From Runella salmonicolor (GTDB lineage Bacteria > Bacteroidota > Bacteroidia > Cytophagales > Spirosomataceae), in NCBI RefSeq assembly GCF_024158025.1, contig NZ_JAMZEL010000001.1, positions 558,001 to 622,000 of the forward strand: a DNA stretch of 64,000 nucleotides, read 5' to 3'. How positions within the stretch are numbered: position 1 is the first letter of the stretch; every line of letters starts with the position of its first letter. The translations under genes were made by a program, and so were the position numbers. This document shows positions 52,595-62,051 of the stretch, one piece after another. The notes beneath the pieces are model-generated. The model did no database searches. It had not been told where the DNA came from and saw only the letters and a list, made by a program, of their open reading frames with translations.

Positions 52595-55500
52595 TTACTT
52601 TACTACATTCACCTTGACCTCGCCAATAATCCCCGAAGGCACCAACGGTGAGTCTTTGCGATAAAAAGGCATGGTCGTAAAAGTTGTCTTTTGTTTGACA
52701 TCAGGCTGGGCATCCCCAACGAGACGGTTTACCCAAGTGTTTGTGACATTGACCCGAATGGCATTGTCACCTGCTTTTATTGCTTCGGTAATGTCCAACT
52801 TAAACGGCGTCTTCCAAGCAGTACCCACATTTTTACCATTTACAACCACTTCGGCGATGTTTTTGACGTCGCCTAAATCAACGACATACTTAGCCGCTTT
52901 GTCAACAGATGTTATTTTGAATGTATTTTCATAATTCGCGGTTCCCGAGAAATATTTAACATCGACATCGGTATTCTCTGTCCAAGAAATAAGCTTGTCA
53001 AACGCCACATTTTTATCATTAAAACTCACTTTCCAAGGGCTTGAAATCGGGGTCAATGTCGTTTCTTTGGTGGCAGGTTTAGTATAACCATTGGCCGTTG
53101 TCTTCTCTTTAAAAATGACAAAGAAAGCATCCCAAGATTCAAAGTTTAGCGAAACAACGGTGCGGCCTTCTTTGATTTGATAACTTACTTTTTCGGTTTT
53201 GCCAGTTTGGGCATTCCAGAGTTCGGGCACTTTGCCCGTCACCCGGAAACTCACTTCGGCCGAAGTTGCGTTTGCACTGCGGTTGTTGAGCCAATAAATA
53301 TCTTGGTCGGCTGCCTGACGGTGACGATACAGAATCTTGTTTTGCGCTTTGCTAATAATCACATCTTCGCTCACGTTTTGAGCCTTCAACGCCTCGGCCA
53401 CGGAGCCTTTCAAGACGTTGGGGCTACCCCAAACTTCGTTGACGATGGCTTGAAACTCGCTCTGATTGTCGGCCAAACTTGGCGACTGTTCGGGCTTTGT
53501 ACCCGCTACCTTCGCACCTGCTTTTACCAAATCACGTAGTTTTTTCAACACGGGCAAGGTCATGTATTTGGCGGTTTCGTCGAGCACCAACAAACTGTAC
53601 GTATTGCCACTTTGAGCGACCAGTTTCCCATTCTTTACCTGAATGGCGTTGATGAGGGCCGATGAATTGGCAAAATCATACTCGTAGCCCGACGGAATAG
53701 CGGGGAGTTTTTCGCGACTAATCCACGTAATGTTGTTGTTTTCACCGTAGTAGTACAACACATCAGCGATATTGCGGCCTTGTTGTAACAAATAACAACT
53801 ACGCCCTAAATACGACATCCACGCCTTGCCTCCTACCTCTGCCCAGGTTTCTTGACGGGTGAAATACTGGCCAAATGGCCCAAGCGAGAAGCCTGGCTTT
53901 TTATCATCAAGTGGCTGATGAACAGACGTATGAATCACAAAACGATTCAGGCCCGACGCCATCTCCAAATCGGCCGTACGTTTGAGGCGTTCGGGATATT
54001 CCTGAAAAGGTTTGCCTACGGAAGTCATAGATTCGGCGGCCACAAACGGCTTTCCATAAATATTGGCAACCGATGCTGATTCTCTGATGTCAGCTTCGCT
54101 GCGAACCTCTTCGTCGGCCCCTCCTGCCAGACTGCCCGGTGTCCACATGGCCGACATCGGAATCTCGGAGTTACGTTTCACATCCATGCCATCGGCCAAG
54201 TAAATACGCCCACCTTCGTGCGACTCCGTGTAGCGTTTCATGCCTCTTTTGTTCAACTCTTCGCCAATGACATCATAGTGATTTTCGGCAATGAGTTCAC
54301 CAATGGTTTTTCTAAAATCCCACAAAAACTTTTCGCTGGCTTCTTCATTTTTGACGATTCGCCCCGTCAGTACGGGCAGCCAAGGCACGATACTGTAACC
54401 GCGTCTTTTCTGAAATTCTTCAGGAAATGCTTTGGTCCAGTTCATGTGGCCAGCTTCGTAGCTATCCAACACCATGTATTGCAAACCTTTAGCCCCCATC
54501 ATACCACCCGTGGCATCTTTGTACATATCCAGATAGGTGTTGATGTATTTTCTGACGGCTTCTTTATCCAATTTATCCACTTCCAAGCCCGTTGCTTCAG
54601 GTGAGGCGGGGTGATTTTGACGGCCTGTTAATGAATAGCCCAAGCGGATAATAGCCCAATCACCAGAGGGCGCAGTCCAGTTCAGCGTGCCATCTGCACT
54701 CATTTTTGAGGTCACATCCACTACATCTTCCGTAGGAATAGCATCGGCGGCGCTGCCCGTACTCATTTTTCCATTTTCTCGCCACGGCGAAAACCCTGCT
54801 TTGTCTTCTACTTGATCAATGCGGGCGGTATTGTAGAGCACAAATTCGGCTACGTGTACCCCGTCCGATTTGGCAGGAGCGCTGGCGTTGCCCATTAGGC
54901 CCCCAAACGGATTTCCCGCAGGTGGGAGTGTTTTTATCGCGATTCGCCAATATTTGGCCGTTGTAGGTGCAAAAGCTACCGTATTGAAAGGCACGGTACT
55001 GCCTGATACTTTGGCAATTTCTCGAAAATTGGCCCCATCATCGCTTACTTTTAAGCTACGGTTTTCGGGGTTTCCTCTAAATTCGCTCAGGGCACCTTCT
55101 ATCGCGCCAGCAATCGCAAATGCCTTAAATGTTTGCGGCGAATCAAATTCGTACTGAATCCACATATCTTGCCCTACTTCCATCGGAGGGATAAATTCGG
55201 CCTTGGCCAAATCGCCATCACTTAGGTCTTTGAGGCTAAAATTCCCACCACTTGAAGTGACTTTGGGATTCAGTTCGGCAAAAGGCTTATCCGTTTTGGG
55301 CAAACGATACGCAATCACCAACGCATCTTGGTAAAAGTTAGGTTTTTCACCCACAAATCCCCCCGTAAGCCCTCCCGCACCAATCAGTACATTCTGAAAC
55401 TTCCCGATTACGTCAGCAGGTCGGGGCAATTTTCCCGAAAAAGCCTTTCCACCTTCAACGCGTGTTTCCGTCCAAACGTACTTTTTCATGGCATCTTTGG

Positions 55501-55879
55501 GTTCCACCCAAGGGCCACCCGTTACGCTCCAACCTGGCGAACCCGCAATGGCCATTTCAAGCCCTTTTTGGTCGGCCGTTTGGGTCATAAACTTGAAGGC
55601 ATCTTTCCAGTCGGGTGTCATGAAAACCAGTTTTTTGGGCACAACAACGGGCGTAAAAAGGTTGGCATCAAAATTCTGAAAACCGCCAATCCCCACGCGG
55701 CTCATCCATTCCAAGTCTTTTTGGATACCTTCTTTGGTGATATTGCCGTTCATCCAATGCCACCAAACCCGTGGTTTTGCCGAGCTTGGGGGAGTTTGAA
55801 AGTCCGTTTTGTCTTGGGCATAGCCCCCTAAGCTCAATAGCGCAAGCAGGGCTACAATCGGTTTTTTATTTTTTTTCAT
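52595..55879 (-). CDS. GH106-family alpha-L-rhamnosidase
   Basis: Secreted rhamnosidase of the GH106 type. Seen: signal peptide (LLALLSLGGYAQ), the family opening PRVWWHWMNGNITKEGIQKD, LEMAIAGSPGWSVTGGPWVE, MVLDSYEAGHMNWTKAFPEE, FVIHTSVHQPLDDKKPGF and a C-terminal jelly-roll (ANYENTFKITSVDKAAKYVV, VWVNGK-like segments). 1094 aa, normal for GH106. It is the last gene of a minus-strand operon with GH78, an isomerase-like protein and an esterase, which together suit stepwise removal of rhamnose from plant or algal polymers. Confidence 0.9.
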   Translation of the reverse strand: MKKNKKPIVALLALLSLGGYAQDKTDFQTPPSSAKPRVWWHWMNGNITKEGIQKDLEWMSRVGIGGFQNFDANLFTPVVVPKKLVFMTPDWKDAFKFMTQTADQKGLEMAIAGSPGWSVTGGPWVEPKDAMKKYVWTETRVEGGKAFSGKLPRPADVIGKFQNVLIGAGGLTGGFVGEKPNFYQDALVIAYRLPKTDKPFAELNPKVTSSGGNFSLKDLSDGDLAKAEFIPPMEVGQDMWIQYEFDSPQTFKAFAIAGAIEGALSEFRGNPENRSLKVSDDGANFREIAKVSGSTVPFNTVAFAPTTAKYWRIAIKTLPPAGNPFGGLMGNASAPAKSDGVHVAEFVLYNTARIDQVEDKAGFSPWRENGKMSTGSAADAIPTEDVVDVTSKMSADGTLNWTAPSGDWAIIRLGYSLTGRQNHPASPEATGLEVDKLDKEAVRKYINTYLDMYKDATGGMMGAKGLQYMVLDSYEAGHMNWTKAFPEEFQKRRGYSIVPWLPVLTGRIVKNEEASEKFLWDFRKTIGELIAENHYDVIGEELNKRGMKRYTESHEGGRIYLADGMDVKRNSEIPMSAMWTPGSLAGGADEEVRSEADIRESASVANIYGKPFVAAESMTSVGKPFQEYPERLKRTADLEMASGLNRFVIHTSVHQPLDDKKPGFSLGPFGQYFTRQETWAEVGGKAWMSYLGRSCYLLQQGRNIADVLYYYGENNNITWISREKLPAIPSGYEYDFANSSALINAIQVKNGKLVAQSGNTYSLLVLDETAKYMTLPVLKKLRDLVKAGAKVAGTKPEQSPSLADNQSEFQAIVNEVWGSPNVLKGSVAEALKAQNVSEDVIISKAQNKILYRHRQAADQDIYWLNNRSANATSAEVSFRVTGKVPELWNAQTGKTEKVSYQIKEGRTVVSLNFESWDAFFVIFKEKTTANGYTKPATKETTLTPISSPWKVSFNDKNVAFDKLISWTENTDVDVKYFSGTANYENTFKITSVDKAAKYVVDLGDVKNIAEVVVNGKNVGTAWKTPFKLDITEAIKAGDNAIRVNVTNTWVNRLVGDAQPDVKQKTTFTTMPFYRKDSPLVPSGIIGEVKVNVVK

Positions 55880-55900
55880 TTCAGTTTTAAGCGTTGAAAT

Positions 55901-55979
55901 TTGCCCTTTCAGGTGTTTTTCCCCTGAAAAATAAAATGGTTAGCGATAAGGTTGTTGGCGGTGAGAACACCCCCAACGG
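55901..55979. repeat. Two-hairpin intergenic repeat (copy A) before GH106
   Basis: 79 bp that match copy B (56931-57010) at about 90% with one small indel. It contains hairpin 1 (TTTCAGG...CCTGAAA) and hairpin 2 (GTTGGCGGTGAGAACACCC...). The stem base pair T-A at positions 9/27 of the element is G-C in copy B, a compensatory change, which argues for a structured RNA or DNA element. It lies between the isomerase stop and the GH106 start. Confidence 0.8.
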
Positions 55980-55991
55980 TACACAAAGCAC

Positions 55992-56900
55992 TTATTTAGG
56001 AAAAAATGGTCGAGGTAAATCCAACGTTTTATAATAGTAATTTACCATTTGTTTTAAAGATGTGAGGTTATTGGGTTGCTCTTTTGTATCTCGCTCAAAC
56101 ATGACATGCCCATTAAACCTTTGGTGTTTTAATTCCGCAAAAACCGCGGGAAAGTCCACCACTCCCGTACCCACAGGCACATCTTGAATTTTGTTGTTAT
56201 TGTATTCAGCAATGTCTTTGAGGTGTATTCCTATAATTTTCCCCTCCAATTTTTTTAACGCATCTACGGGGTTTATCCCTGATTTTGGATAATGCCCCAA
56301 ATCAGGGCAAGCGCCAAAATTTGGGTGGCCTTTGAGGGCTGCCAACACCGAATCGGGGTGCCAGTAAATGCTATTTTCTTTCCAATGATTATGAAGAGCT
56401 ACTTTAATACCATAAATTCCCGCCAAGCTGTCCACGCTATCCCACATGTTACGGGGAGGTTCTCCCGTCACGTATTTTACCCCAAAGGCTTTTGCAACCT
56501 CAAAATCTCGTTTCCAATCAGCCACATTTTTGCCTCCAACGACGTAGATAGACTCCATTTTAAGCCCTTGGTCCGCCACTTTTTTCTTTAGATTTTGAAT
56601 ACCCGCTGGTGAAAGTTTAAATAACACGGTGTCTTTTAACTCTTTACCTGATTTGGCAAACACAAACCCTTCTACGTATTTTAGAGAAGCACTGTCGGCG
56701 TAGGCCAACTGCTCTGGAAACGACATGGTACTAAAAGTATATAAAGCCACGCCCAACTTCCAGTCAACTGCCTTAGAAGTAGGTTTATCTGCCGCCTTTT
56801 TAGTACCAGACTGCGCACTTAAAGTCAATGAAAAGCAGCCGTTTAACACGATACTCAACACCGCCGCAGTTAAAAAGTGGATTTGATATTTTCTTTTCAT
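55992..56900 (-). CDS. Secreted sugar phosphate isomerase/epimerase-like TIM-barrel protein
   Basis: Xylose-isomerase-like TIM barrel. Seen: signal peptide (AVLSIVLNGCFSLTLSAQ), GVALYTFSTMSFPEQLAYAD, KVALHNHWKENSIYWHPDSV with a His-x-His-like metal site, GACPDLGHYPKSGINPVDAL, IIGIHLKDI, and FNGHVMFERDTK. Known: the family includes isomerases and epimerases that need a divalent metal. Export is common in Bacteroidota copies. Middle gene of the rhamnosidase operon; substrate not known. Confidence 0.82.
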   Translation of the reverse strand: MKRKYQIHFLTAAVLSIVLNGCFSLTLSAQSGTKKAADKPTSKAVDWKLGVALYTFSTMSFPEQLAYADSASLKYVEGFVFAKSGKELKDTVLFKLSPAGIQNLKKKVADQGLKMESIYVVGGKNVADWKRDFEVAKAFGVKYVTGEPPRNMWDSVDSLAGIYGIKVALHNHWKENSIYWHPDSVLAALKGHPNFGACPDLGHYPKSGINPVDALKKLEGKIIGIHLKDIAEYNNNKIQDVPVGTGVVDFPAVFAELKHQRFNGHVMFERDTKEQPNNLTSLKQMVNYYYKTLDLPRPFFPK

Positions 56901-56930
56901 TTTTTGAGATTTTTAAGAAAGAATAAAATT

Positions 56931-57010
56931 TTGCCTTTGCAGGTGTTTTTCACCTGCAAAATAAAATGGTTAGCAATAAGGGTGTTGGCGGTGAGAACAC
57001 CCGCCAACGG
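56931..57010. repeat. Two-hairpin intergenic repeat (copy B) after GH78
   Basis: 80 bp. Hairpin 1 is a perfect 10-bp stem, TTTGCAGGTG (56936-56945) with CACCTGCAAA (56951-56960). Hairpin 2 is GTTGGCGGTGAGAACACCCG then CCAAC, stem with one bulge. Between them is the invariant AAAATGGTTAGC. Located in the gap between the GH78 stop and the isomerase start. Confidence 0.8.
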
Positions 57011-57036
57011 CATGAATGGTTTTATTTTTTCTTTTT

Positions 57037-59430
57037 CTAAATATTGAATTGATTCACCCCCTCTTTCAAAGCAATGGTTTTTCCTTTCCAAACCAAGTTA
57101 CCTGTTATGGTTTTGGGCAGTTCTATCCGAATCTTCCATTTGCCATTTTCCAATTTATAGCTGGCCGAAATGTTTCCCTTGGGGTGCGGCATCGTTCCGT
57201 TTATATTAGTCATCTGCCCCAAATGCGGGGTAATTTTTACTTTTGAAAATGCCAATCCATCGCTGTCTATTCCGAGAATTGTTCGGTAAAATTCGATATT
57301 GGGGCTTGAACCCCAAGCGTGGCAATCAGAGCGAGTTTTGTCTACATCTGAGGTTTCGGCCCAAGTGGTAAGTCCCATTTGAATATTTTCGCGCCATTTA
57401 TCAAGCCATTTCAAATAGTCATTTCCTTTGCCTGCTTTTATCAGTGCCTGATGCAAATAATACTTAAAATAGATAGAGGCAGGCGCGAGCTGGTTGTTGG
57501 TTAGTAGTGATTGGGCAATTTGTTTTGCTTCCTCGCTACTTGCCAAACCCGTTAGAATAGCCAGCGAATTGGTATGTTGTGAAAACTCATCTTTTTCTTC
57601 ACGGTCAGCAAACAGCTTTTTAGTACCATCCCAATATTTAGCTCTGATGGTATTTTTTAAAGTTGCAATTTCCTTTTGGTACTGAGCGGCAAAGGCAGGA
57701 TTGCCCAGTTTGGTTTCTAAATCTGACGCAACTTGATACGCCCAAAGCAATTGAAAATCAAGCACCGCCGAGGTACCGTTGGCGCTCATGGGTCCTGCAC
57801 CTGCCCGCCATTCTTTGAAATTATCCACCCAGTCGGTAAACATCCATTGAGGGGTATTTTTTAGTCGCCCATCGGCTTGTTGGTAGCTTTTGAAATAGTC
57901 CAATATTTGACGAGTACCACTTATTTTGCTTTTAACAAACTCTACATCAGCCCCATAGCGGGCGTAGTCTTGCAGCATACCAATATACCAAAGCGAAAAC
58001 GTAGGAATAAATTGCGGGGTGTAAGAGGGATGCCTACTCAAGGTTACACCCTCCGGTGTTCGTGAAAAATCCATGAGATTGATGGCATTTTTTACCAGTC
58101 GGTCGTCGCCACTGTTGTAGAGCGACACCAATGCCTGTATGCGACCATCGCCGATGTATTGGAGTTGCTCATAATAGGGGCAATCCATATAGGTTTCATA
58201 CGCACAAAGACGAGCGGTACGCCAACCGATTTCCAGCATCTTGTCCATTTCGGGCTGATTGGCAGATAGTTGGGCGTTCATTTTAAAAGGATACCCCGTA
58301 AATGTGCCGTAAATATCATTTAGGGTAATTGCCTCATTTTGAGTAACAATGCTCAGTTGCAAATAACGATAAGTACGGTAGGTAAGGCTGGTAAATTTCT
58401 GATTTTGGCTTCCATCCGAAACCAAGCTATCGGCACGGCCCACAAAGGTTTTGCCAGCGGTTTCGTTTCTATTGCCTTTACCCCCCGATTTTGTAAAAAG
58501 TGCTTCGGCGTATCTCAACGTAATAGTAGCAGCTTTGCCTCCGCTAAATTCTACATTTGGATAGGCGTTGGTGAGGTAGCTTTGATCTAAAATGATATTT
58601 ACTTTTGAGTTGGCAGGTATCAGCACCTCTGATTTTTTGGCAGGAAAATCAGCAGGCAAGGCCGTAATACCTTCGTTACTAACGACTTTGGCTAACCGCT
58701 CATCTTTCAACTCCATTTGAGGTATGATGGAAGGCACCAACATCCAGCCACTCATCGTACCAAAAGCGCCTAAAATATTTTTGGGGACTCCTCCACCCAC
58801 TGGCCTTGCTTTTTGCCAATTTTTATCGTCAAAGCCTTCACTTTGCCAATTTTTGGGGCTTAAAGCCATGTTACGAATCTCGCCAGCCCCGGCTACATAA
58901 TAGCCCCTAGTTCTAAAAACCAAAGGTGCAAAGCTATTGTCTTTCTCACAAAGCCAAGTATTATTGGTATTGATGGCCGACTCCGCCGAGGTAGCACCTT
59001 GCAAAATAAAGCCCGTTCGGTAAGTTATCTGAGCCTCAGGTTTAAATTCTCCTTCATTCCAAACTTGGGCCGCTACAATGTTTTTGCCTGCTTTTAAATA
59101 AGACGCAATGTCCACAGTTTCATAATTCCAATGGGCAATATCGCCACGGGCAGGGCCCATTGACACCAATTTTTCGTTCACAAAAAGTTTGTAACGATTA
59201 TCTCCCGAAACATGAATTTTAAAATTATTGGGTTTTGCGGCCAAATCAATGGTTTTGCGAAACATATACACGCCATACCCATCGGTGGTGGCGTTGGGCA
59301 CGGTAATCCATTGTGCGTGCCAACGCTTGTTTATGACATCGGGTTCTCCGGTGGGTGGCCCAAACTGAGCTTTTACAAGAATTGACGTTAGTGTTACTAA
59401 AAGTAAGGCAAGTACAAATACTTTTTTCAT
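57037..59430 (-). CDS. Alpha-L-rhamnosidase, GH78-type
   Basis: Secreted GH78-like enzyme. Seen: signal peptide (VFVLALLLVTLTSILVKAQ), N-terminal jelly-roll (YMFRKTIDLAAKPNNFKIHV, YKLFVNEKLVSMGPARGDI), catalytic (alpha/alpha)6 part with MDCPYYEQLQYIGDGRIQ carrying Asp416, Glu421 and Asp428, corresponding to the acidic triad of GH78, and WADTV-like C-terminal segments (TTWAETSDVDKTRSDCHAWG). Second gene of the esterase-GH78-isomerase-GH106 operon. 797 aa, typical. Confidence 0.88.
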   Translation of the reverse strand: MKKVFVLALLLVTLTSILVKAQFGPPTGEPDVINKRWHAQWITVPNATTDGYGVYMFRKTIDLAAKPNNFKIHVSGDNRYKLFVNEKLVSMGPARGDIAHWNYETVDIASYLKAGKNIVAAQVWNEGEFKPEAQITYRTGFILQGATSAESAINTNNTWLCEKDNSFAPLVFRTRGYYVAGAGEIRNMALSPKNWQSEGFDDKNWQKARPVGGGVPKNILGAFGTMSGWMLVPSIIPQMELKDERLAKVVSNEGITALPADFPAKKSEVLIPANSKVNIILDQSYLTNAYPNVEFSGGKAATITLRYAEALFTKSGGKGNRNETAGKTFVGRADSLVSDGSQNQKFTSLTYRTYRYLQLSIVTQNEAITLNDIYGTFTGYPFKMNAQLSANQPEMDKMLEIGWRTARLCAYETYMDCPYYEQLQYIGDGRIQALVSLYNSGDDRLVKNAINLMDFSRTPEGVTLSRHPSYTPQFIPTFSLWYIGMLQDYARYGADVEFVKSKISGTRQILDYFKSYQQADGRLKNTPQWMFTDWVDNFKEWRAGAGPMSANGTSAVLDFQLLWAYQVASDLETKLGNPAFAAQYQKEIATLKNTIRAKYWDGTKKLFADREEKDEFSQHTNSLAILTGLASSEEAKQIAQSLLTNNQLAPASIYFKYYLHQALIKAGKGNDYLKWLDKWRENIQMGLTTWAETSDVDKTRSDCHAWGSSPNIEFYRTILGIDSDGLAFSKVKITPHLGQMTNINGTMPHPKGNISASYKLENGKWKIRIELPKTITGNLVWKGKTIALKEGVNQFNI

Positions 59431-59481
59431 GATGAATGGGTTTGACTTAAATTTTCAGGATACATTTATTTCCAATCAATC

Positions 59482-60384
59482 CTACTTCAATTCTTTTTTC
59501 AGAAAAGCCATCACTTTCGTTCGTATTTCATCTACATCGTACATTTTGCCAAAGTGAGGCGCATCTTTGACGATAATGAGTTCATTTGCAACCCCGTTGG
59601 TCGTTAGCCAAGCACTCAACAACTGCGAATGACGGGGAGAAACTAAGTTGTCTTTTTCACCGTGAATCAGTAAAAATGGAGGGTCATTTTTGTCAACGTA
59701 GGTTACGGGACTCGCCGCTTCTGCCAAGTCGGGACGGGCAAGCGGTGCCGCGCCAATGAGCAGTCCTTCGGGTGATTTGGCATCGTCGGCGCCAGGAAAT
59801 AAAATCAATTCGGCAGGCCCATAAAAATCAACGACGGCTTTGATTTTGAATTTCGCGACTTGCTTATTCACATAAAAATCAGGCACTTTGTTGTTGTGGG
59901 CCAATCCCAAAAGCGATGCCAAATGCCCGCCCGCCGAGAATCCCATCAAGGCGATTCGGTTTTTATCCAAGCCATATTTTTCGGCATTGTCGTACAAAAA
60001 AGACACGGCACGATTACAATCTTGGATTTGGGCTGGAAAAGTAGCTTGCGTAGCCCAACGATAATCTATGGACGCTATGGCAATACCATTGTTTATCAAG
60101 GCCGATACGGTATTACCCATGTAGCCAATATCGGCGGTTTTGTCATTTCCAATCCATCCACCTCCATGAATAAAAACCACCAAAGGCAGATTTTTAGGCG
60201 CATTGGCGGGCAAATAAATATCCAGCAAATGCTTTTTGAGCGTATCACCATTGTACGGAATATCCCCGTACAGTACCGTTCCTTCGGGAAAGAGTTTTAA
60301 TACACGGTTGGTTTGCGGTTGGGCATTAACAAAAAACGACTGTAACAGCAGCAGCGCAACAAAGCGTAAAAAGTTGATTTTCAT
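59482..60384 (-). CDS. Secreted alpha/beta-hydrolase (esterase)
   Basis: Carbohydrate-esterase-like serine hydrolase. Seen: signal peptide (FLRFVALLLLQSFFVNAQ), oxyanion HGGGW, nucleophile GFSAGGHLASLL, LLIHGEKDNLVS (Asp), and APHFGK (His). The ATG at 60384 is preferred over 60411 because the signal peptide starts there (300 aa). First gene of the rhamnosidase operon; probably removes acyl groups before the glycosidases act. The upstream 60552-60574 palindrome marks the operon promoter region. Confidence 0.86.
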   Translation of the reverse strand: MKINFLRFVALLLLQSFFVNAQPQTNRVLKLFPEGTVLYGDIPYNGDTLKKHLLDIYLPANAPKNLPLVVFIHGGGWIGNDKTADIGYMGNTVSALINNGIAIASIDYRWATQATFPAQIQDCNRAVSFLYDNAEKYGLDKNRIALMGFSAGGHLASLLGLAHNNKVPDFYVNKQVAKFKIKAVVDFYGPAELILFPGADDAKSPEGLLIGAAPLARPDLAEAASPVTYVDKNDPPFLLIHGEKDNLVSPRHSQLLSAWLTTNGVANELIIVKDAPHFGKMYDVDEIRTKVMAFLKKELK

Positions 60385-60551
60385 TTGGTTAGCAAAATTT
60401 AAAGGGTACATTTCCTATCAAAAGCGAAGACCGAATAGATATATTTCAACTCAAATCTAACGGAATGTCTAATCATCATTGAGTGGGTTTATTTCTAACA
60501 TTAGTACAAGTTTATAGCGCTTTTGTACAGAAAGTATCCTGAACTCACCTG

Positions 60552-60574
60552 TATTGACCCAAAATGAGACAATA
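60552..60574. promoter_or_regulatory. 23-bp near-palindrome, shared operator candidate (copy 2)
   Basis: TATTGACCCA, three bases, TGAGACAATA, matching copy 1 (34413-34435) in 20 of 23 positions. It lies 168 bp upstream of the esterase ATG. The word GTATCCTG lies 11 bp before it on the plus strand, as in copy 1. No regulator gene is adjacent to either copy. Confidence 0.7.
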
Positions 60575-60663
60575 AGTAAAAATAAAAGTGTCAGTCACGC
60601 TAAGTCCCAAAGAAGCAATGCTTTAATGCCCAAGTGGACCGTTCTCCAATAGCTCTGTCTTTT

Positions 60664-61854
60664 TTACAGCTTTGATGGTTCTTTCAATTTCATCACGAAA
60701 AACAAGCCGATTAACGCCAATGCCGCCGCCACCCAAAGAAAAGCCGAAGGGTCGATTTTGTCGGAAAGGACGCCCGCCAAGGCCGGCACCATTACTCCTC
60801 CTACAATTTCTGCAATGGCCGTAATAAATCCTAACGCTTTGGCTTTCAAATGGTCAGGCACCGACTCGGAAGGCAATACAGCCGCCACGACGGGGAGTAG
60901 TCCCATCATAAAATAAGTCAGAAACATGGCTGGAAGATGCAACACCGAGCCCGCCAAAAAATAGACCGCAAAAGGGTAAAACATACCCACCACCATAAAA
61001 ATCAGCAGCACTTTTTTACGTCCGATTTTATCCGAAAGTCCAGGCACAATGACAGAAGACAAAAGCCCCGAAACGCCCAAAAGCCCCATGGTTTTGCCCA
61101 TTTGGTCGGCCGACATTCCCTGTGAATTGACAAAATAATTGGAGATAAACGGCAGTGTAGCAAACCACCACCCAAACACACAGCAAGCCGCCCCGATGCC
61201 CCATTTGATGTTGTTGTATTGTAACAATTCGGAGATATTGAGGGTGGATTTCTCTCGGGTTTGCACACTTTCAGCGGTTGATTTTTTGACAAATTTCCAA
61301 GCCAATAAACCCAACAATAAACCCGGCGCTCCTGCCACAAAAAAGGCATTGCGCCACCCTATATTTTCGGCAATTTGCACCAAAATAACGGGGGCCAAAA
61401 TAGACCCAAACAAAGCAGAACCTACCCCTTGCAAAATCCCTGCGTTTATGCCCAGTCGGTGAGGAGAAGATTCGCGCTCAACAAAGTTTTGGGCCAACGG
61501 TATCACGGGCCCTTCGGCAAAACCCATGACGAGGCGGGCTATCAGCAACGTAACAAACGAAACCGCCCAACCAGAGCCAAATGAACAAAGAGAGAAAGTA
61601 AAAACGGCGGCAACGAAAACGAGTTTTTTCTTATTATTGGTTTCGGCCCATGCCGTAGAGAAAAAACTCGAAAATGCCCACGCCAACGACAATGCCCCCG
61701 CCAAAAGTCCGATTTGCGTGTTGTTGAGTTGAAGGTCTTTGGCTACATAAGGCATCAAAAAATTGAGCGCCAAGCGGTCGAAAAATAAGCACCCAAATGT
61801 GAGTGCCATTAACAGTACAATGCCGTTTTCGTACGTAAAAAGTCCTTTTTTCAT
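60664..61854 (-). CDS. Major facilitator transporter, hexuronate/organic-acid type
   Basis: Inner-membrane sugar-acid transporter. Seen: about 12 hydrophobic helices; LNNTQIGLLAGALSLAWAFS, ARLVMGFAEGPVIPLAQNFV (the anion:cation symporter motif), IGWRNAFFVAGAPGLLLGLL, SESVPDHLKAKALGFITAIA. This fits the ACS group (ExuT-like). It lies between the rhamnosidase operon and GH3 and probably brings in degradation products; exact substrate unknown. Confidence 0.88.
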   Translation of the reverse strand: MKKGLFTYENGIVLLMALTFGCLFFDRLALNFLMPYVAKDLQLNNTQIGLLAGALSLAWAFSSFFSTAWAETNNKKKLVFVAAVFTFSLCSFGSGWAVSFVTLLIARLVMGFAEGPVIPLAQNFVERESSPHRLGINAGILQGVGSALFGSILAPVILVQIAENIGWRNAFFVAGAPGLLLGLLAWKFVKKSTAESVQTREKSTLNISELLQYNNIKWGIGAACCVFGWWFATLPFISNYFVNSQGMSADQMGKTMGLLGVSGLLSSVIVPGLSDKIGRKKVLLIFMVVGMFYPFAVYFLAGSVLHLPAMFLTYFMMGLLPVVAAVLPSESVPDHLKAKALGFITAIAEIVGGVMVPALAGVLSDKIDPSAFLWVAAALALIGLFFVMKLKEPSKL

Positions 61855-61967
61855 GTTTAAAGCGAGGTTTAGGGATGTTCTGTTATTTAAAAAAGTAAGA
61901 AAAAATAGGCATAAACCAACTAAAATCAGGCAGAATCAATCATATATTGCCATAAAATACAGCCGTT

Positions 61968-62013
61968 GCTTCGTATCGAACAAGAACATAATTCATTCCT
62001 TTTGATACGAAGC
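61968..62013. terminator. 10-bp hairpin downstream of GH3
   Basis: GCTTCGTATC (61968-61977) pairs exactly with GATACGAAGC (62004-62013), loop of 26 nt. It lies 38 bp after the GH3 stop, between GH3 and the MFS gene. No clear T-run on the minus strand, so termination is tentative. Confidence 0.5.
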
Positions 62014-62051
62014 CGCGGCACGCATTGCAGGCTCAGCCTGTCCTTTCCTTA

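Noticed and set aside
34413..60574. Long-range duplication as explanation for the shared 23-bp site
   Set aside because: Flanking sequence beyond GTATCCTG does not align, so a shared operator is a better explanation than a duplicated block.
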